A DNA stretch of 64,000 nucleotides, from positions 9,486,001-9,550,000 of the forward strand of contig JAGUCH010000001.1 in NCBI GenBank assembly GCA_019096065.1, in the 5' to 3' direction. Position 1 is the first letter of the stretch. Each line of letters starts with the position of its first letter. Below are positions 1-13,100 of the stretch, piece after piece. The translations under genes were made by a program, and so were the position numbers. The notes under the pieces were generated by a model that saw nothing but the letters and a program-made list of their open reading frames with translations, did no database searches and was not told the origin of the DNA. This DNA is from Paracyclopina nana (taxonomy: Eukaryota > Arthropoda > Copepoda > Cyclopoida > Cyclopettidae).

Positions 1-212
1 GGTACTCCTTACCTAACGAGATACAACAACTGAATGTCTTATTTTACCGTCTATAACACACTAATCACGGTCTTGTACCCTCGAATTCCTAACGATATTT
101 AATGCACGCCGAATGCTTTACGGCAAGAAAAAAATTGTCTAATGACAACTACAAAAGTAATTTTCTCTGCTGATGCTTCACATAATTTTCAATAATCACT
201 CTAGTGGCACTG

Positions 213-497
213 CCCAACCAGAAATTTTCCCAAGTTTTCTGAAAGTTATTTGGACGTGTTAGCACTCCTTCGTTTTACCCAGGTTGAGTTTATGTCATTA
301 TGTAACATTAACTTCCATACCACCTATGTAAAAAAATTGGAAAAAATCGAATGTGACAAGGAAAATGGGTATTTTCGATTTTACCTAGGTGTCAAGGCAG
401 TTAATGTTACATAATGACTAAAACTCAATGTTGATAAAACGTATAAGTTTCACTAAGAGTTTTTTTGGCGTATGAGGGCTCAGAATTTCTGGTTGGG
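213..497. mobile_element. Small TIR element (MITE) nested in the foldback arm
   Basis: A 285-bp insertion interrupts the left arm; the right arm (2397-2433) lacks it. It begins cccaaccagaaatt and ends with the exact inverse, giving a perfect 14-bp terminal inverted repeat. A second, inner inverted repeat is built around gttaatgttacataatga. No coding capacity. It inserted after the foldback element formed. Confidence 0.75.
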
Positions 498-1149
498 TGA
501 GAGCTTTTTGAAAAGTCTTATGGACCATCTTGAGGGGCTACCCCTAGATAGTAACCATGCCAAAGGGTTTTGCCCTTGGGTCCCAGGGAGGGGAGACAAT
601 GGCCCTCAAAGTTTTAGGGAAATTCTTATGTAGTAATTTGGACCCCTCTCACAGCCATATGAAGCAATTTTTATCTACCCATTTTTAGGCCATTGTTAGG
701 CCCCCTATAGGTGTCTTTGGAAATGGGATAAAAGTTGTTGTCATTATAAAAAATTTCATTCATCTGAAGTCTGTTAAACCAAGTTATATGGGCTAAAATT
801 AGCAAAACTTTGACGGACAATATCTGGCTTCAAACAAAAATGGGCCATTTTTTAATTTTTTTATTTGAAAGTACTCATCTTTGACTGACTCTGTGCAAAA
901 AATGAAAAAATACTTCTGGGGGAAGTTCCCGCAATTTTGCTCCAAAGTTAATTGCTAAAATTTGCATTTTTGTCAACTTGGCGGTGGGTTCACTACATAC
1001 GGCAGTGAAGCGAAAATCCTTGTATTTTGCTGAGATTTGGCGTGCGCTCGCATCTACCGTACAATAATGACCTAGTTTTCATCACATGTGACGAAATATT
1101 ATCCATTATTGTACGGTTGGCAACTTGAGAGTTCTTCTTCAATTAAAAA

Positions 1150-1222
1150 ATAGACTTGACCGGGATTCGAACCTGGGTCTGCTGAGTGTAGAGTCTGCAC
1201 TCTGCCAATGTACTATCAGAAC
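1150..1222 (-). repeat. tRNA-like sequence (tRNA pseudogene or SINE head)
   Basis: On the minus strand a B-box matching GGTTCGAATCCC (1162-1173) follows an A-box-like TAGTACATTGG (1205-1215) at tRNA spacing. The sequences where an acceptor stem should form do not pair, and the anticodon loop lacks the usual U33. A working tRNA is therefore unlikely; a tRNA-derived SINE or decayed tRNA fits better. Confidence 0.5.
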
Positions 1223-1979
1223 ACACTTATTTTCATTAATACTATGGCATAGTAAAAAACTATAACATTGCATTTTTAGAAATTCTTCGAAACCATTCCT
1301 AATGAAGAACATAAAAACTAGAGAACTGCATGGTAAGAGATCGGCGGACACAATATTACTAAGATTTTCCGTGTTCTCGAAATTCGCTAAAGGGAATCAT
1401 GAAGTGAGCAAATATTTTTAAGGCATTTAGTGAAGGGAAAAATTAACAATTTGCCCTTTAAGCAGCATTAAACCTCATTGATTGTGTTTTTAAAGCCTTA
1501 GTGAATTTGTTCATCTTACATTTAGTGAACCAAAAATTGGCTTTGAATTGAAGCTAAAGATTGTGCTTAATTGAGCCATTATCAGTTGACAGTAAAATTG
1601 TGAAGGGTTGAGGGAATTTTCGCTCAAAATTCCGCCAAGTTTTCCCTTTGCGGTTAATTGAAAAGCGTGCGATGAGTGTTCTCTCTCTTATTATGGAGTT
1701 TCTCTAATAAAAATGCATGAAGCATTCTCAATCAATTTCAAGCCAAACTCGTTATTTTGGTGCTTTTGAGAAAAATTCTGGCTAAAAATCACTCAAAATA
1801 TCTGGTTACCCTGCAAGTGCTGAGCTCTAGCTGGAGATGCGCGTGCGCGATTGACCGCAAAGTTTTACCTGCAAACGAGCTGTCTTTTTTAAGGCTAATT
1901 TCTTGATTAAATTGATAATTTTTTAGCATTCAAAAGTAGTGTTGAGACTTTTAACAATCACGAAGCTGACAAAAATGTC

Positions 1980-2127
1980 AATACTGTCCTGATGACTCGT
2001 CCATATAGGGTTTTTCGCTCATTCGTAGTAAAATTCCAGATCACTCGTGGCTTCGCCACTCGGTGATCTTTCATTTGACTACTCATGAGCGAAAAACCCT
2101 ATATGGACTCGTCATCAGGACAGTATT
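1980..2127. repeat. 148-bp near-perfect hairpin
   Basis: Arms 1980-2022 and about 2085-2127 are reverse complements apart from a few bases, and include gtccatatagggtttttcgc. An inner hairpin around agatcac...gtgatct with loop cttcg sits between them (about 2038-2070). It lies at the inner edge of the right foldback arm and looks like a separate inserted or extruded palindrome. Confidence 0.8.
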
Positions 2128-2433
2128 GTTACATTTTCCCCCTTGGAGCACAGTGGGCATGCATGACAACAACTTTTATCCCATTTCCAAAGACACCTAA
2201 GGGGGGCCCAGGGGGCTTAACAATGGCCTTAAAATGTGGCTGTGAGCGGGGTCCAAAGTTTTACTACATAAGAATTACCCAAACTTTGAGGGCCAATATC
2301 TCCTCTCCCAGGGAACCAAGGGCCAAACCCTTTGGCATGGTTACTATCTAGGGGTAGCCCCTCAAGATGGTCCATAAGACTTTTCAAAAAGCTCTCAGTG
2401 CACTATAGTGATTATTGAAAATTCTGTGAATGC

Positions 2434-5400
2434 TTTCCTTAAATGGGAAAAAACGGTCAATTTTAAGACTAAATAAAAGTAAACACTCTGGCTCATTATC
2501 TTCCGCGTCTTTGATCGTAGCATAGTTGCGGTTGTTATCGGTTCTTATTTACTGACATCGCAACCTCGTCAGTAAATGAGAAGCGATAACAAAAGCCTCT
2601 ATGTTTACTTCAATTTCAGTGTCAAACTTGTTACTTCTGAATCAACATGTATAACAATAATTCATGTAAACCAACTCTCTAATTGTTGTTGATTTATTAC
2701 AACCAAGATACAGATGAAAAAAAAGTTTTCCGGAATTTTGCCTTAATTTTGTCAACTCGATTCTTGGTTCAACTATTTGAGATGCCTCTCTAAAGTGGTT
2801 TGATAGCATAGCTCCTCTGCCTTGTGACAATTTTTTACCTTCCGAAAAGCAATAAATCACATGAACGACATGCATATAAGAGAGTACCTTGTCATTCTAT
2901 TTTTATAGATCTTGCTTGTAATTTTGATGTTAAACTTATTATTGGGCAACATCAATCACAGCAGGTGGCCATGATAAACGAGGCAGTTTTCGGCAATAAA
3001 AGTGCGTGGTATATTAATAGTATGCCACCATTATTCATCAAGAGGTAGTTTATGGCATGGACCTACTTGCGATGTAGCCCCATCTTATGAGTAACGATCT
3101 GCTCACAAGTGTCATTATTATCATGTTTACCAAATCTGACATTAATCATGTCAGCTATGCTAAACAGGTATTTGCTTTACACTTGGTATCCTTGATGCAT
3201 TAATGTAACATCTCGGATATGCTACATTCCTATAAGTAAACTACACATTAACCTGATGGACAGCCTAACCCAGACAACATACCCCATAAAAAATATCTAT
3301 ATTTTCAGAAAGCTCATGTCCCAAGGGTTCATTTGAAGTAATTTTAAAATCCTGGCATAATTTAAAAAAACCTCTTGAACCTTTAACTTTAATTTTTTAA
3401 AGGCGGTTTATAGCAATGACCACCAATAAAAATCCCATTTCTAGCTTTCTTTATTTAGTAAGTAAGCCTCAAAATGCTCAAGAAGGGAGATATTACAGCT
3501 CATACACCAGGAAAGCCTTGGCTGTAAGTTGATTTCTGCTAGGCTGTATCTCCTTTCCTGTTAACTCTAGCGATTTTTCTATGAATTAATAAAAGTTAGA
3601 TGTTTTGATTTTGGAGGGGGTCAGTTTTATTCATAATGGCAGAAAAACTAACTAAAGCTGAGCTGCACGTTTAATGAGTTTTTAATTTATGGGATGCGCT
3701 AGGCCAGGATTTTAAATTATCTCCCAAATAATACCACTGGATATAAGCTTTCAGAAAATTTGCATACTTTTGGTGGGGAATTTTGTTTGGGTTAGGCTAC
3801 CACTCAGGCAAATGTATTAATAAAAATAGAGTTGCCGTATTTCAAAGGTCGCAAAGTCTATGTAAGGAGTGATCGTTACTTGTGCATTGCTTATGGAGTC
3901 CCTTGACTCTAATGTTTTCTGAGCTTTTGTAAAGCCCCGTCCTCGAATTTCCTCAACCAAACTCATGATTTGAATAATTCGACACTGAATGAATATGGGG
4001 CTAAAATTAAGCCTAGCTGTAAAAACAACTACGCCATATTCATTCAAATTTTGATCAACAATGAGCTAATTGAAAAACCTATTCTCAAGATAATTCTCGT
4101 CAGGCACTAATTAAAAGCATATGCAAGCAGTGCACCAATCTATCGTTTGCATATTTTTTTAAAAAATGGAGCTCGATTTAGCCTAGCAGAAGGTTGAGTC
4201 CTTATATCGGTTATTGGACTTACCTTTTTTATCTTGGTGCTGTTCAATAAATATCTAAATTATAGGCTCATGTTTTGGCAGAAAATTTCATCTACTGCAT
4301 GTTTTACCAGCTAGGGATCTGCAGGATTACTGAGTTTTGGAGCTCTTCTTGTAGTAGAAGAGCAGGACGACGACTTCGACGGTCCTCGAGTAGCTTTCAC
4401 TTTGAAGGGCTGAATCTTTAGAGAGTAAGGGAAATATTCTTGAAATGAAGGGCATTAGCAAACATCATGCCATGATGATGATGAGCTTCATAACTCAAGT
4501 GAAACTAATTTTTTATCAAAGCCATATTTTACAAGCAGACCTTTTTAGCCCTTGCAAAATATCCAGCTCAACCTCGGCTGGTATTTTGTTGTTGCCACTT
4601 TCTTTGATGTGGATGAAAATAAATGCATAGTTTTGCTAAATCGGCATGGTTTTTCCTAAGATCTGTCGTGCAATGCTTCATGTAAGGATACAGCGAACAT
4701 CATTTTAAGACTGCTTCCGAAATGATAAAACAGACTTTACTGTATTCACGAAAAAGCTTTTTATCAATCAATACTCCGCAAAATCAGCAATATTTGCTAG
4801 GCTGCAGAGGTGTGTGTGTAAACCGTCTGGATTTGGGATTCCAGACAACCCTTGACCGAGACTGTTGCAAAGTTTGGGCTTTCCAAAAAACAAACGAAAA
4901 AAGTGGTGACAGTGGTTTTAATGGGGAAAAGAGCCTATTTCTTCATCTGCAGTGATTTTTTCTGCCTTTTTTTGCAGAAGAAGCACCAGTCGCTAAGCCT
5001 GTAAACTGAATATTACAGCTGCATTTACACATTTCATGGCTACTCGTAAAAATTCTTTTAAAACAATGTTGTGGCCTTCATAAAACTCGTGCAATAAAGC
5101 AGCCGCCCTGGTTTATGCTAATGTTGACTGTGACCCAACGGAAGGAAAAGGATTAGTTTCATGTACAGTAAAAATGTTGGCGGGAATTGAAAAATAAACG
5201 CACTTACCGATCCTGTTGAAGGACTTCGTTAGGATCCAATCGGCCCATCGGCAACTAGTTTTATGATCACGATAGTTTATTGGAACTAGTATTTTCGAAA
5301 GGCAATGCCCAGATCAGGGCGAAGCTGACGATGAACCTTCGACAGCTGTGACCCGCAGAGCAAAATAGCTGACTAGCTCAGCCTCGCCTGCAATTGGTAC

Positions 5401-8167
5401 GCGAAATCGCACACCGGGTAATCTCACGCGCTTTTGGTAACGCCAAAGGATGAGCATAGGACTATTAAAAAAGCCGGATGATCTTTTACTTTGAGCCTTT
5501 ACAAGGTGATGACATGAAATGCTAATAAAAAAGTTGGCCGGAGATCTTAAAGTCATAGTGGATGGATTTTGACACAGAGTGGTGCTTCAGTCAATCGGGG
5601 CTGTACGGCAAAATAGAGAAGAAATATAATGCTGCGACCATATCTGTGAATTTGTAGAAACTTTCGTTCATTCAGGTAGCTCACAAAAGCTAACATCGTT
5701 TAGGTAAATTTTACAATTATTTTATGGTTACCATGTAGACTTAGGCTAAGAAAATTGCTCTTTTAATCTTAACAAATATATTCCCTGTAACCAAATTAGT
5801 CAACCAGAGCTTATTGGGAATCTAATGAAACCGCCATGCATCTTTGCAGGCCTTGGTTTGGTTGGCTGCACATAGAATGTAAGTCAGCCCATAAAAGAAT
5901 AACTTGAATGGCTCATATTGAAAGTAGCTTCCAGCTAAATACATGACAAAAAGGCAGCATTTTGTGAGTGTCGGATATAAGCTGACATTTTCCTCAAGAG
6001 CTGTCTTTAATGCTCTCCCCCAAACGAGTTGGCCTACTCCTAGCTGAACACACAAAAAATCCCACATTTTGCTAAATTATCTCTCCTTTCATTTGACCGA
6101 ATGCGTTTCTTCGCACTGAAAAAAGGAAATAAATTCAGTTCACTTTGTTCATACGTTAGCTAAAAACAATAATGAACCGACCTTCTGTCATGTCACATTT
6201 AACAATTCTTTAGTGGCATGATATTAGTAAAATGGGCTATTTAAGAACAGGATTTAGTTGGTAAAGTTGCATTTTTTGTTAAAAAGGAAAAAGTAATTGG
6301 TGTAGTTTGTCATTAGTGCAGGCCATAAATTTTCATGATATTAGAGTATGAGACACTCTGAGAAAGTGAAAGCTGAGAATGTCCAAGCTACGGTGGATGC
6401 ATAAAGAGAGAGAGAGCAGCTTTTTCGTTCAAGTTCATCAATCTAACTTTTCTGTGCATTTCATTAAAGCCAATCACTACCTATTTTCTGCCCCATGCAC
6501 TAGTTATTTCCTGATTTTGCAATTTTCCACAACTTTTTATCGCTTCTACTAGGACACAAGTTTGTTGGATTCCCAGTCGTTTTTTGTCCCTCTTTCTGAT
6601 CTGTAAAAAAGGGTAAAAGTTTACTCCTTTCGGCTGTTTTGCCAAATACCTTTTGACAATGAAAAGTTCACGCCTTTATGCCTCATTCTAGCCTTTCTTC
6701 ATAGATTGCTTGCCTCAAATATGGTGCACAAACCTGGCCTTCTTTTGCTTGCTTTGTAAACATTAAGATCCATTTCAAATTAAATAGAATTCATCTGAAA
6801 AATCTAAGGAGACGTCAATTATGAGCTTAAAACGCTTCACAAATAGAAAATGCATTATGCAAAAAACTCAGAATGAAGAGGAGAAACTGAGTGAAAGTGG
6901 GAAAATAAAGCTTCCTAAGTTTCTGAAAAGCGAAACTTTTTGCTCGTTTTTGCATTTTCAACGATAACTCTGCTGCACAGCATTTTGGCACTTTTCGTAG
7001 GATTTTGGCGAAAGTTCCTTAAAGAAGGAAAGCTTCTTAGCAGATTTTGTGCTCTTAAAAAGTTATCTAAAGAAACCTTATAAAGCTTAGCTGGCAACCC
7101 TGCAAAGTCAAATAATGGCGAAAGTAAAAAGTTTTCTCATAAAGCCTTGATCACCTGGTAGCAATAAATACATTGAGCCACATCAGTCGCAATTGTGACA
7201 GTGTGCTAATAATTATTTATCTAAAACTACTCAAATATTTCTTTGTCATGAGGTTTGTTGTCAAATTGAAAAGCCTTTCTCAAGATTTGCCCGGAACGGA
7301 ATACATAGAAAAATAGCACGAAATGCGCCTCACTTTTTACAGGCTCTAAATGTGCAGCATATTTGATTAAATCAATCCAACTCTTTTTTGCCCAAACAGA
7401 CCAATCTGGTAAATAAGAAAGTTTGCTTTTTGCTCGGGCCTCAATTCAGGTCAGGTAGAATTTGCATAGCTTCTTCTGCTCCATTTCCAGTATATTTTTA
7501 CATAGATAAACATAAAGCAAGCATTGCGAGTCGTGTTGAGGCTAAAATGGGTTCCAAAACATATGTTACATTTCCTGGAATTATTTATTAATTATGTATG
7601 TCATTTTGATTAGCCACACTTCTTTGCGTGGAAAGGGTATGGTTTAATGTTCTACTTGCAACGGAATTAATGGATCTCCGTCTCTCAACCTTTGAAATAT
7701 TTCTTTTGTTTCCCACAAAAAATATGAAAAAGAGTTAATGCAAAAAGTTATAGTTGCTGATAAGTTGGTTCATTTTAAAACAGATTAAGAAAATTGCCGG
7801 CTCAGCGCCCAGAATTTCACGTGGAAAATGACATTATAAATATTTCACGATCAGCTAGTAAGAAATAGCTTTAATAATTAATGCGCAATGTCCTTGCCGA
7901 AAAATTAGTAGTTTAGCCTCTAGAGGCCTCTTTCTTGACATAAGAAACGTCGCTTGTAATTCTTATAGGGGTCATTTGAATGTGAAGACTTGTTATAAGT
8001 AGATGATCCATATATGAAGCTGAAGCCACTTCATCAAAGCTTCCAAAAATAAATGTTGATTCTGGAATTTTCCTTGGGAAATCCTTGACTTTTAAGGCTG
8101 CTGAAAAAAGGCTGCACAAATGACATTTGTCTCAGTTGCATCTCACATTTGATTGGGAAAAGACAGA
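2434..8167. other. No recognisable gene
   Basis: AT-rich sequence with only short ORFs showing no family resemblance or consistent splice phase. A locally GC-richer patch at about 5290-5480 has an 80-codon minus-strand frame, but no start context, splice partner or known motif supports it. Confidence 0.6.
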
Positions 8168-9992
8168 ATGCTAGAAGCTATATTGATTTCGTACTTTACT
8201 TTTTCGCTCGGCCTAAATGGCTGCCATGCGACTGATGGCAAATTGCATCCGAATTATGAGGGATGCTTCGAAGAGTTTGGCTGCTTTGGTACCAAATATG
8301 ACAAAAGCCTCGAAAATTGCGTCGAAAATGGAGATTGCATTTCTATGGTAAATGCCAAAATGTTGAGTATTCCCGCACATACTGAGTTAAGCAAAATGTA
8401 GGTGAAGTACAAGCATGAGAGTGAAAAGAAGCAATTTCACATGATTTTGCATCACCAATTCGGCACTTCAAATCCCAGTCTCTACATTGCGGTTGGTTTT
8501 TCACATGATGAGGGTATGGGAGATGATTTGGTCTTTTCTTGCCCTAATCAGGGAAATGTCGCAAGTAATTTGGTAAAGCGCGCTTAATTAGCATTCACTT
8601 ACTAATCAACTTGCGGATGTCATTTTAGGTGGCAACAGTGTAGAATACTCCTACAACATTGGCGAGCAAAACTTCGAAGCCTCTTTGGAGGGGGATCAGC
8701 CGGTTCCAATGTCATCAACTAACATAGATTTGGTATATATTAGCTTGCCAAGTACACTGCCTCCTCTTTATTTTGAGCAATTAGGGCAAATCATGCGAGT
8801 TTTCGATTCCTGAAAAAATGACTTTGGTTCAGCCCGAAGATGCCGAGAAAAGGGTTTGGGATTTGAGTGAAGGCAAATACTATTTACTTTTGGCTACTGG
8901 GCCCATCTCAGCAAATGGAAAAATACAACGCCACACTTCAAGAGCACATACGCGCGAAGAAATGAGTATAGTAGAAAATCCGCGAATCCGAGCCTTAAAA
9001 TAAACTATTTTTAATTTAGCCTTAACTAAACCAGACCAAAGACATGCTCGCCACACTGATTGGAGATACATCAGCCATGCTACTATCATGATTTTGGCTT
9101 GGATGGGCTCAGCTGCTTCGGGGATAATGATAGCTCAGCATTTTAAGAAAGTCTGCGATAAGAGAATCGCGCAAAAAGATTCCTGGTTTCGCATGCATCA
9201 ATTTTTCATGGCCTTAGCCTTGATTCTAAGCATTGCTGCTCTCATTATCATTTTTGCCAAAGAAGAACTGGAACCTCTGGAGTGGAGCCACGTTGAGGAA
9301 AATCCTCACCCTATTTTCGGACTGGTTTGCATGAGCTTGGCCATTCTGAATCCCATTTTGGCCTTTTTTAGACCAACCACCATAGATGGTAACCTTTTTG
9401 CTCAAGCAATGATTCTGCTCAAGTTTCTCAGATCAATTTACTAAAGTAGTATATTGTAGTTATTTTTATAAAGGCACGATTTTTAAAGGGTATCATGAAA
9501 ATTAACCAGCATTTGTTAAAGTGCTTACATTTCTATCTGGACAGTCTATGTAAATGTAAGCAATGAAACGCGTCAGCTAGCCTTCTAGCCTTTTTGGGCA
9601 TTTGCGCTGCTAGCAAAAAGGTTACATTCCAATTAGACTCAAGATGGCTGTTCAACCTTGTTCATGGTACAGTAGGTCACATGGCCTTTGGATTTGGAAT
9701 TTTAACTATATTTTATGGCTTTGTTTATGATGATGTGGAAATGTCTTCAGACATGACAGTTGTCTTGGCAGTCTATGTTGTTATCTATTTACTTATGCAT
9801 GCAATCTTACTGAAGCTTAATTACAAGGGAAAAAACAATATTGACAACCAATTCAAAGCCGAATTTATGGGGGGGTTTCTTGAGGAGAAAAATTATGCTA
9901 CGCACAAAATCAGTCTAGCCATTTTTCTGTCTATCTTGTGGGGCTTTGCTGTCGGGATTGTGACATGGATTTCCGTGGAGAAAAGTAGCTAA
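8168..9992 (+). CDS. DOMON and cytochrome b561 domain protein (FRRS1-like)
   Basis: Six exons: 8168-8347, 8402-8564, 8629-8732, 8786-8965, 9020-9388, 9637-9992, all GT-AG with compatible phases; about 450 residues. The start ATG at 8168 opens a hydrophobic signal peptide. Residues from about 20 to 230 form a DOMON domain (motif KYYLLLATGP). The rest is a b561-type transmembrane core with histidines placed to bind two haems: SHATIMILAW, RMHQFF, HPIFG and NLVHGTVGH. The order matches ferric-chelate reductase 1-like proteins, which move electrons across membranes; no reeler domain is present. An AATAAA signal is at 10045-10050. One oddity: the frame giving KSCEFSIPEK ends in TGA at 8812-8814, and the next block (from 8818) is in another frame, so one base appears missing in the A-run at 8814-8818. 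This is either a real mutation or an assembly error. The substrate is unknown. Confidence 0.8.
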
Positions 9993-10148
9993 ACAAAAGT
10001 GAATACTTTACACAATTTTAATTCTATTAAAATGTGCGCACTCTAATAAATAATGGAGAAAATATTTTACTCGATTACTTTTTCATGAATTGTACCTTTT
10101 ATCCGCTGTCAATGTTTTCATTTCGCAAATCAAAAACAAAGTTTTAAA

Positions 10149-13100
10149 ATGATGGCTCATGGCTTGAAATTTCGCCCCTACCAGACATTTATTGTTAATT
10201 CTCGATTTTATGGTACAGAAAAGTCCGGAAGGCTTCCCTCAGGCTTGTCATCAAAGCTCATTCACGGTCAGCGTTCCAAGCTGCGTTTTCCGGATGTGCA
10301 GAAATCTTTAAGTTTAGCCCGAAATCTTGCTCAAGCTGAAGTCACTTGTGACGAATTTGTTCGGAAAGTAAGTTTTACTTACAAGGCTGCGATGAAGAAG
10401 AGTCACTATCAAGACTTTCACAATTTGAAGGAGATAAAAGGTTCACACCTGGAATCATCAGTAAGGTACACCATTTTCACATTAGTCTTGCAAGACTTTA
10501 GTTTGAATCTAAGTCTCTTCTAAGTGTTTTTTCATCATTCCAAAATCCACTGGTTCCTATTTCGTTGATGACATTTGATTTTTTTGAAGGTTACGCTAAG
10601 ACATGTCAGCTCATGAATGATTTAGTCTTGAGGCTTCTTTTTTCCCCCTTCAATATGGCTAAAGTTGTAGAAACCTGAAAGATGATGTGGGGTTTGTTTT
10701 TCAATAGCTATGTCATTACAGGAATCTAGAGGAATATATGGAGAAAATGGATGCGGCTCCGGCTTACATGAATGTTTCTGGAGGATTGCTATACTTCCAA
10801 TGCTTTTATAGAATTGTTGAAATTCTTGAAAATAGAGCTAAGCTTCAATTGATGCCTTTGGAGTTTTCCAACAAAAATCTTATTTATACCCAGTGGCTGG
10901 TATATTTCCTCCATGAAGATATCATCAATTCTCAGGGAATCTTGAACAATAATCTGGAGATCATCTGTGAGTTCCTAATTGCAGATTTACAAGAGTATGC
11001 CAAGGAGTATGAGAAAAATCACAAAGTTGTGAGCAGAAATGTGCCTAAAATTTTCAATCCTGGAAGCATTGAAACATTTGTGGACAATTTGCTTAAGAAG
11101 AATGAGGAAATGTGGCCAAGTGTGGTTGCGTACCAAATGCTTACATGCAAATCGTTGGCTTTGTGGAATTCTGGCCTCTACTCTAACTGTTTAGTTCAAA
11201 TGGCTGCCATTTTGGAATTTTTCCTGAAAAATTTAGAAGATGCTGAAGTGATAACTGAATTGGGGCCCTTGGTTATCTCAACATTTTCAGTTATGCTTAA
11301 GAAGATCACAGAGCAAAACCTGGAACCTGCCATTAACTTTTTAGAAGTGCTCATGGACAAATTGAAGTCAAAAGTGCCACTTTTACCCTACATTATTTAT
11401 GTACATTTCCTGCAAAGCCCTGAAACAGCTACCAAAGCTCAAGGCATCTTGAAAAGTAACCCTTCAATAGAAAAACTTTTGGGAAAATATCCTAAGTTTG
11501 AGAAAGCTTTAGTGAATCCCAGAATGACTGAGAACAACAAGAGTTTCTTTATTCGTGACATGCTGAGAAATTTGGACCACAGTGAGTTTACAAAAGAAAA
11601 ATTGGGTCGAGTGTCCTTCAAAGTGCTACAAGAAATGGTTGACATCCAAATTCTGGAGCTATTGCACAATCAGGATTTTGAGGGGGCTGTTCAAGCTATT
11701 CAAGACGAGACAAAGAAGGGAATTTCTCCGTCGGTTGATACAATCAAGGCCATATTATCAAACAACTGTAAGTACTGGACATTTATAATTTTTCCTCGAA
11801 GAGAAGGGATCGCTTAGGCTTCAAAGCAACTCATTAATTCGGCTCAAACTCGTTGGCCATTTTTTCCATCAGTGCTCCATAGGCATTGAGGCTCTCAAAA
11901 AAGTCATGGACCACATACTCCGGTTGCTGTCCTTGAAACTCTTTCAAATTGGATACTTTTCTGTACATGATGCTAAGAAAAAACTGCCTCAAATTGATAA
12001 CATCCATGTAGTCTGGACAATTCAAGATCATGATATATAGAGCCAGAGTAGTTAGTTCTTTTCTGGTCGTGAATGGCTTCATTGACCTTCTCAGTTGGCA
12101 TTGCTGGAACTTCTGATGCTTTTTGTAGATTGGATTTTTTCCATTGTATTTTTCTACTGTCAGGGGAGGCATTCCATCCACTAGAGAGAACAGAGCAAAT
12201 ATTATGTGACTTAGTCATGATGCTAGCTCAATTTTTCGATTAGGTTTCTATGCACAGAAGACTTAGTTTACCTCAAGGCGTCTTGAAGGTAAAAAAGTAA
12301 TACGTACCTTCTGGAAAGTCATGTGAAATATCGTCATTCGTCATGATTTCCAGTTGATCCTTGAATGACTCCATTTCCATTGACTTGACAAACATGAGGA
12401 ACATGGCAGACTGCACATTGGTGTCGGCAACTTTCAGCCAAGCCATTTGCTTGCCGCCGACATGTTTAGATTCTGGCAGCAGGTGACTGATCATGTACTG
12501 GAACCTTTTCATGAGTATGTTAGATGACAAGACGCAGATTTGGGGCCTGATGTTGACATCTCCATTATTGAAGTCAATCAGCATCTGTATGAAGCTGCTG
12601 GACATCTGAAAAGTTCTCAGAGCATCGTTGTATATGTCCAACTTTTTATCGACCCATCGAGTCTCGTTATCGTGCGCAAGGAAGCGTTGGAAGGAATGAA
12701 CTTTTCTGAGCAGAGAAGATTTCTGCTCGTTCATAATCATTTGCATGGTTCGCAGCGTCATTACAAGTTCATCAAGCATTCCAATGTTGAGGCTTTGGCA
12801 GCCAAAGTTGACAATGTCCCTGGCTAAGAGACCGATGGAATGAATTCTTTGCTGCTCGTGAAGCCTTTCGCATTCTGGGCCTGACCAGTGTCTTGTGGAG
12901 AAGAGCAGGAAAAAAGAAATGGCTCCGTTGTAGAATTGTGGGTAGTTGAAATGCTGTTGCATGAGCTGGATGGAGTGCTCAAAGCTGGCCACCAGCTTGT
13001 GCTCTTCTATCGGAATCAAGACGCCATCTTTATTCAGGTCACTGAAAGGGACCTTTACCAATTGCTGGATTTCAGTCAAGCCTAATCGACATGTATCAAT

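Larger units (their letters stand above)
175..2433. mobile_element. Foldback (long inverted repeat) element
   Basis: The two ends are inverted copies of each other. The left arm runs from about 175 to 770, interrupted by a nested insertion; the right arm runs from about 2127 to 2433. Shared stretches include the outer end (aattttcaataatcact), a segment reading accatcttgaggggctaccc and further blocks to ggaaatgggataaaagttgt. The arms differ at scattered positions, so the element is not very young. The middle (about 780-1980) has no transposase-like ORF. A diverged copy of the arm sequence lies at 27227-27342, so this is a dispersed family. Probably a non-autonomous foldback DNA element. Confidence 0.75.

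Noticed and set aside
1150..1222. Functional tRNA gene
   Set aside because: The A and B boxes are present, but the acceptor stem does not pair and the anticodon loop is abnormal.
1980..2127. Possible hammerhead ribozyme (contains ctgatga on both strands)
   Set aside because: The conserved GAAA partner and stem II layout are missing; ctgatga occurs simply because the region is a palindrome.
4336..4409. Short open stretch ending EEQDDDFDGPRVAFTLKG on the plus strand
   Set aside because: Codon-like, but no acceptor, upstream exon or family match could be tied to it.
10368..10385. GTAAGT donor-like site inside the first exon of the helical protein gene
   Set aside because: The reading frame continues through it, and the donor at 10466 gives the correct phase to exon 2.
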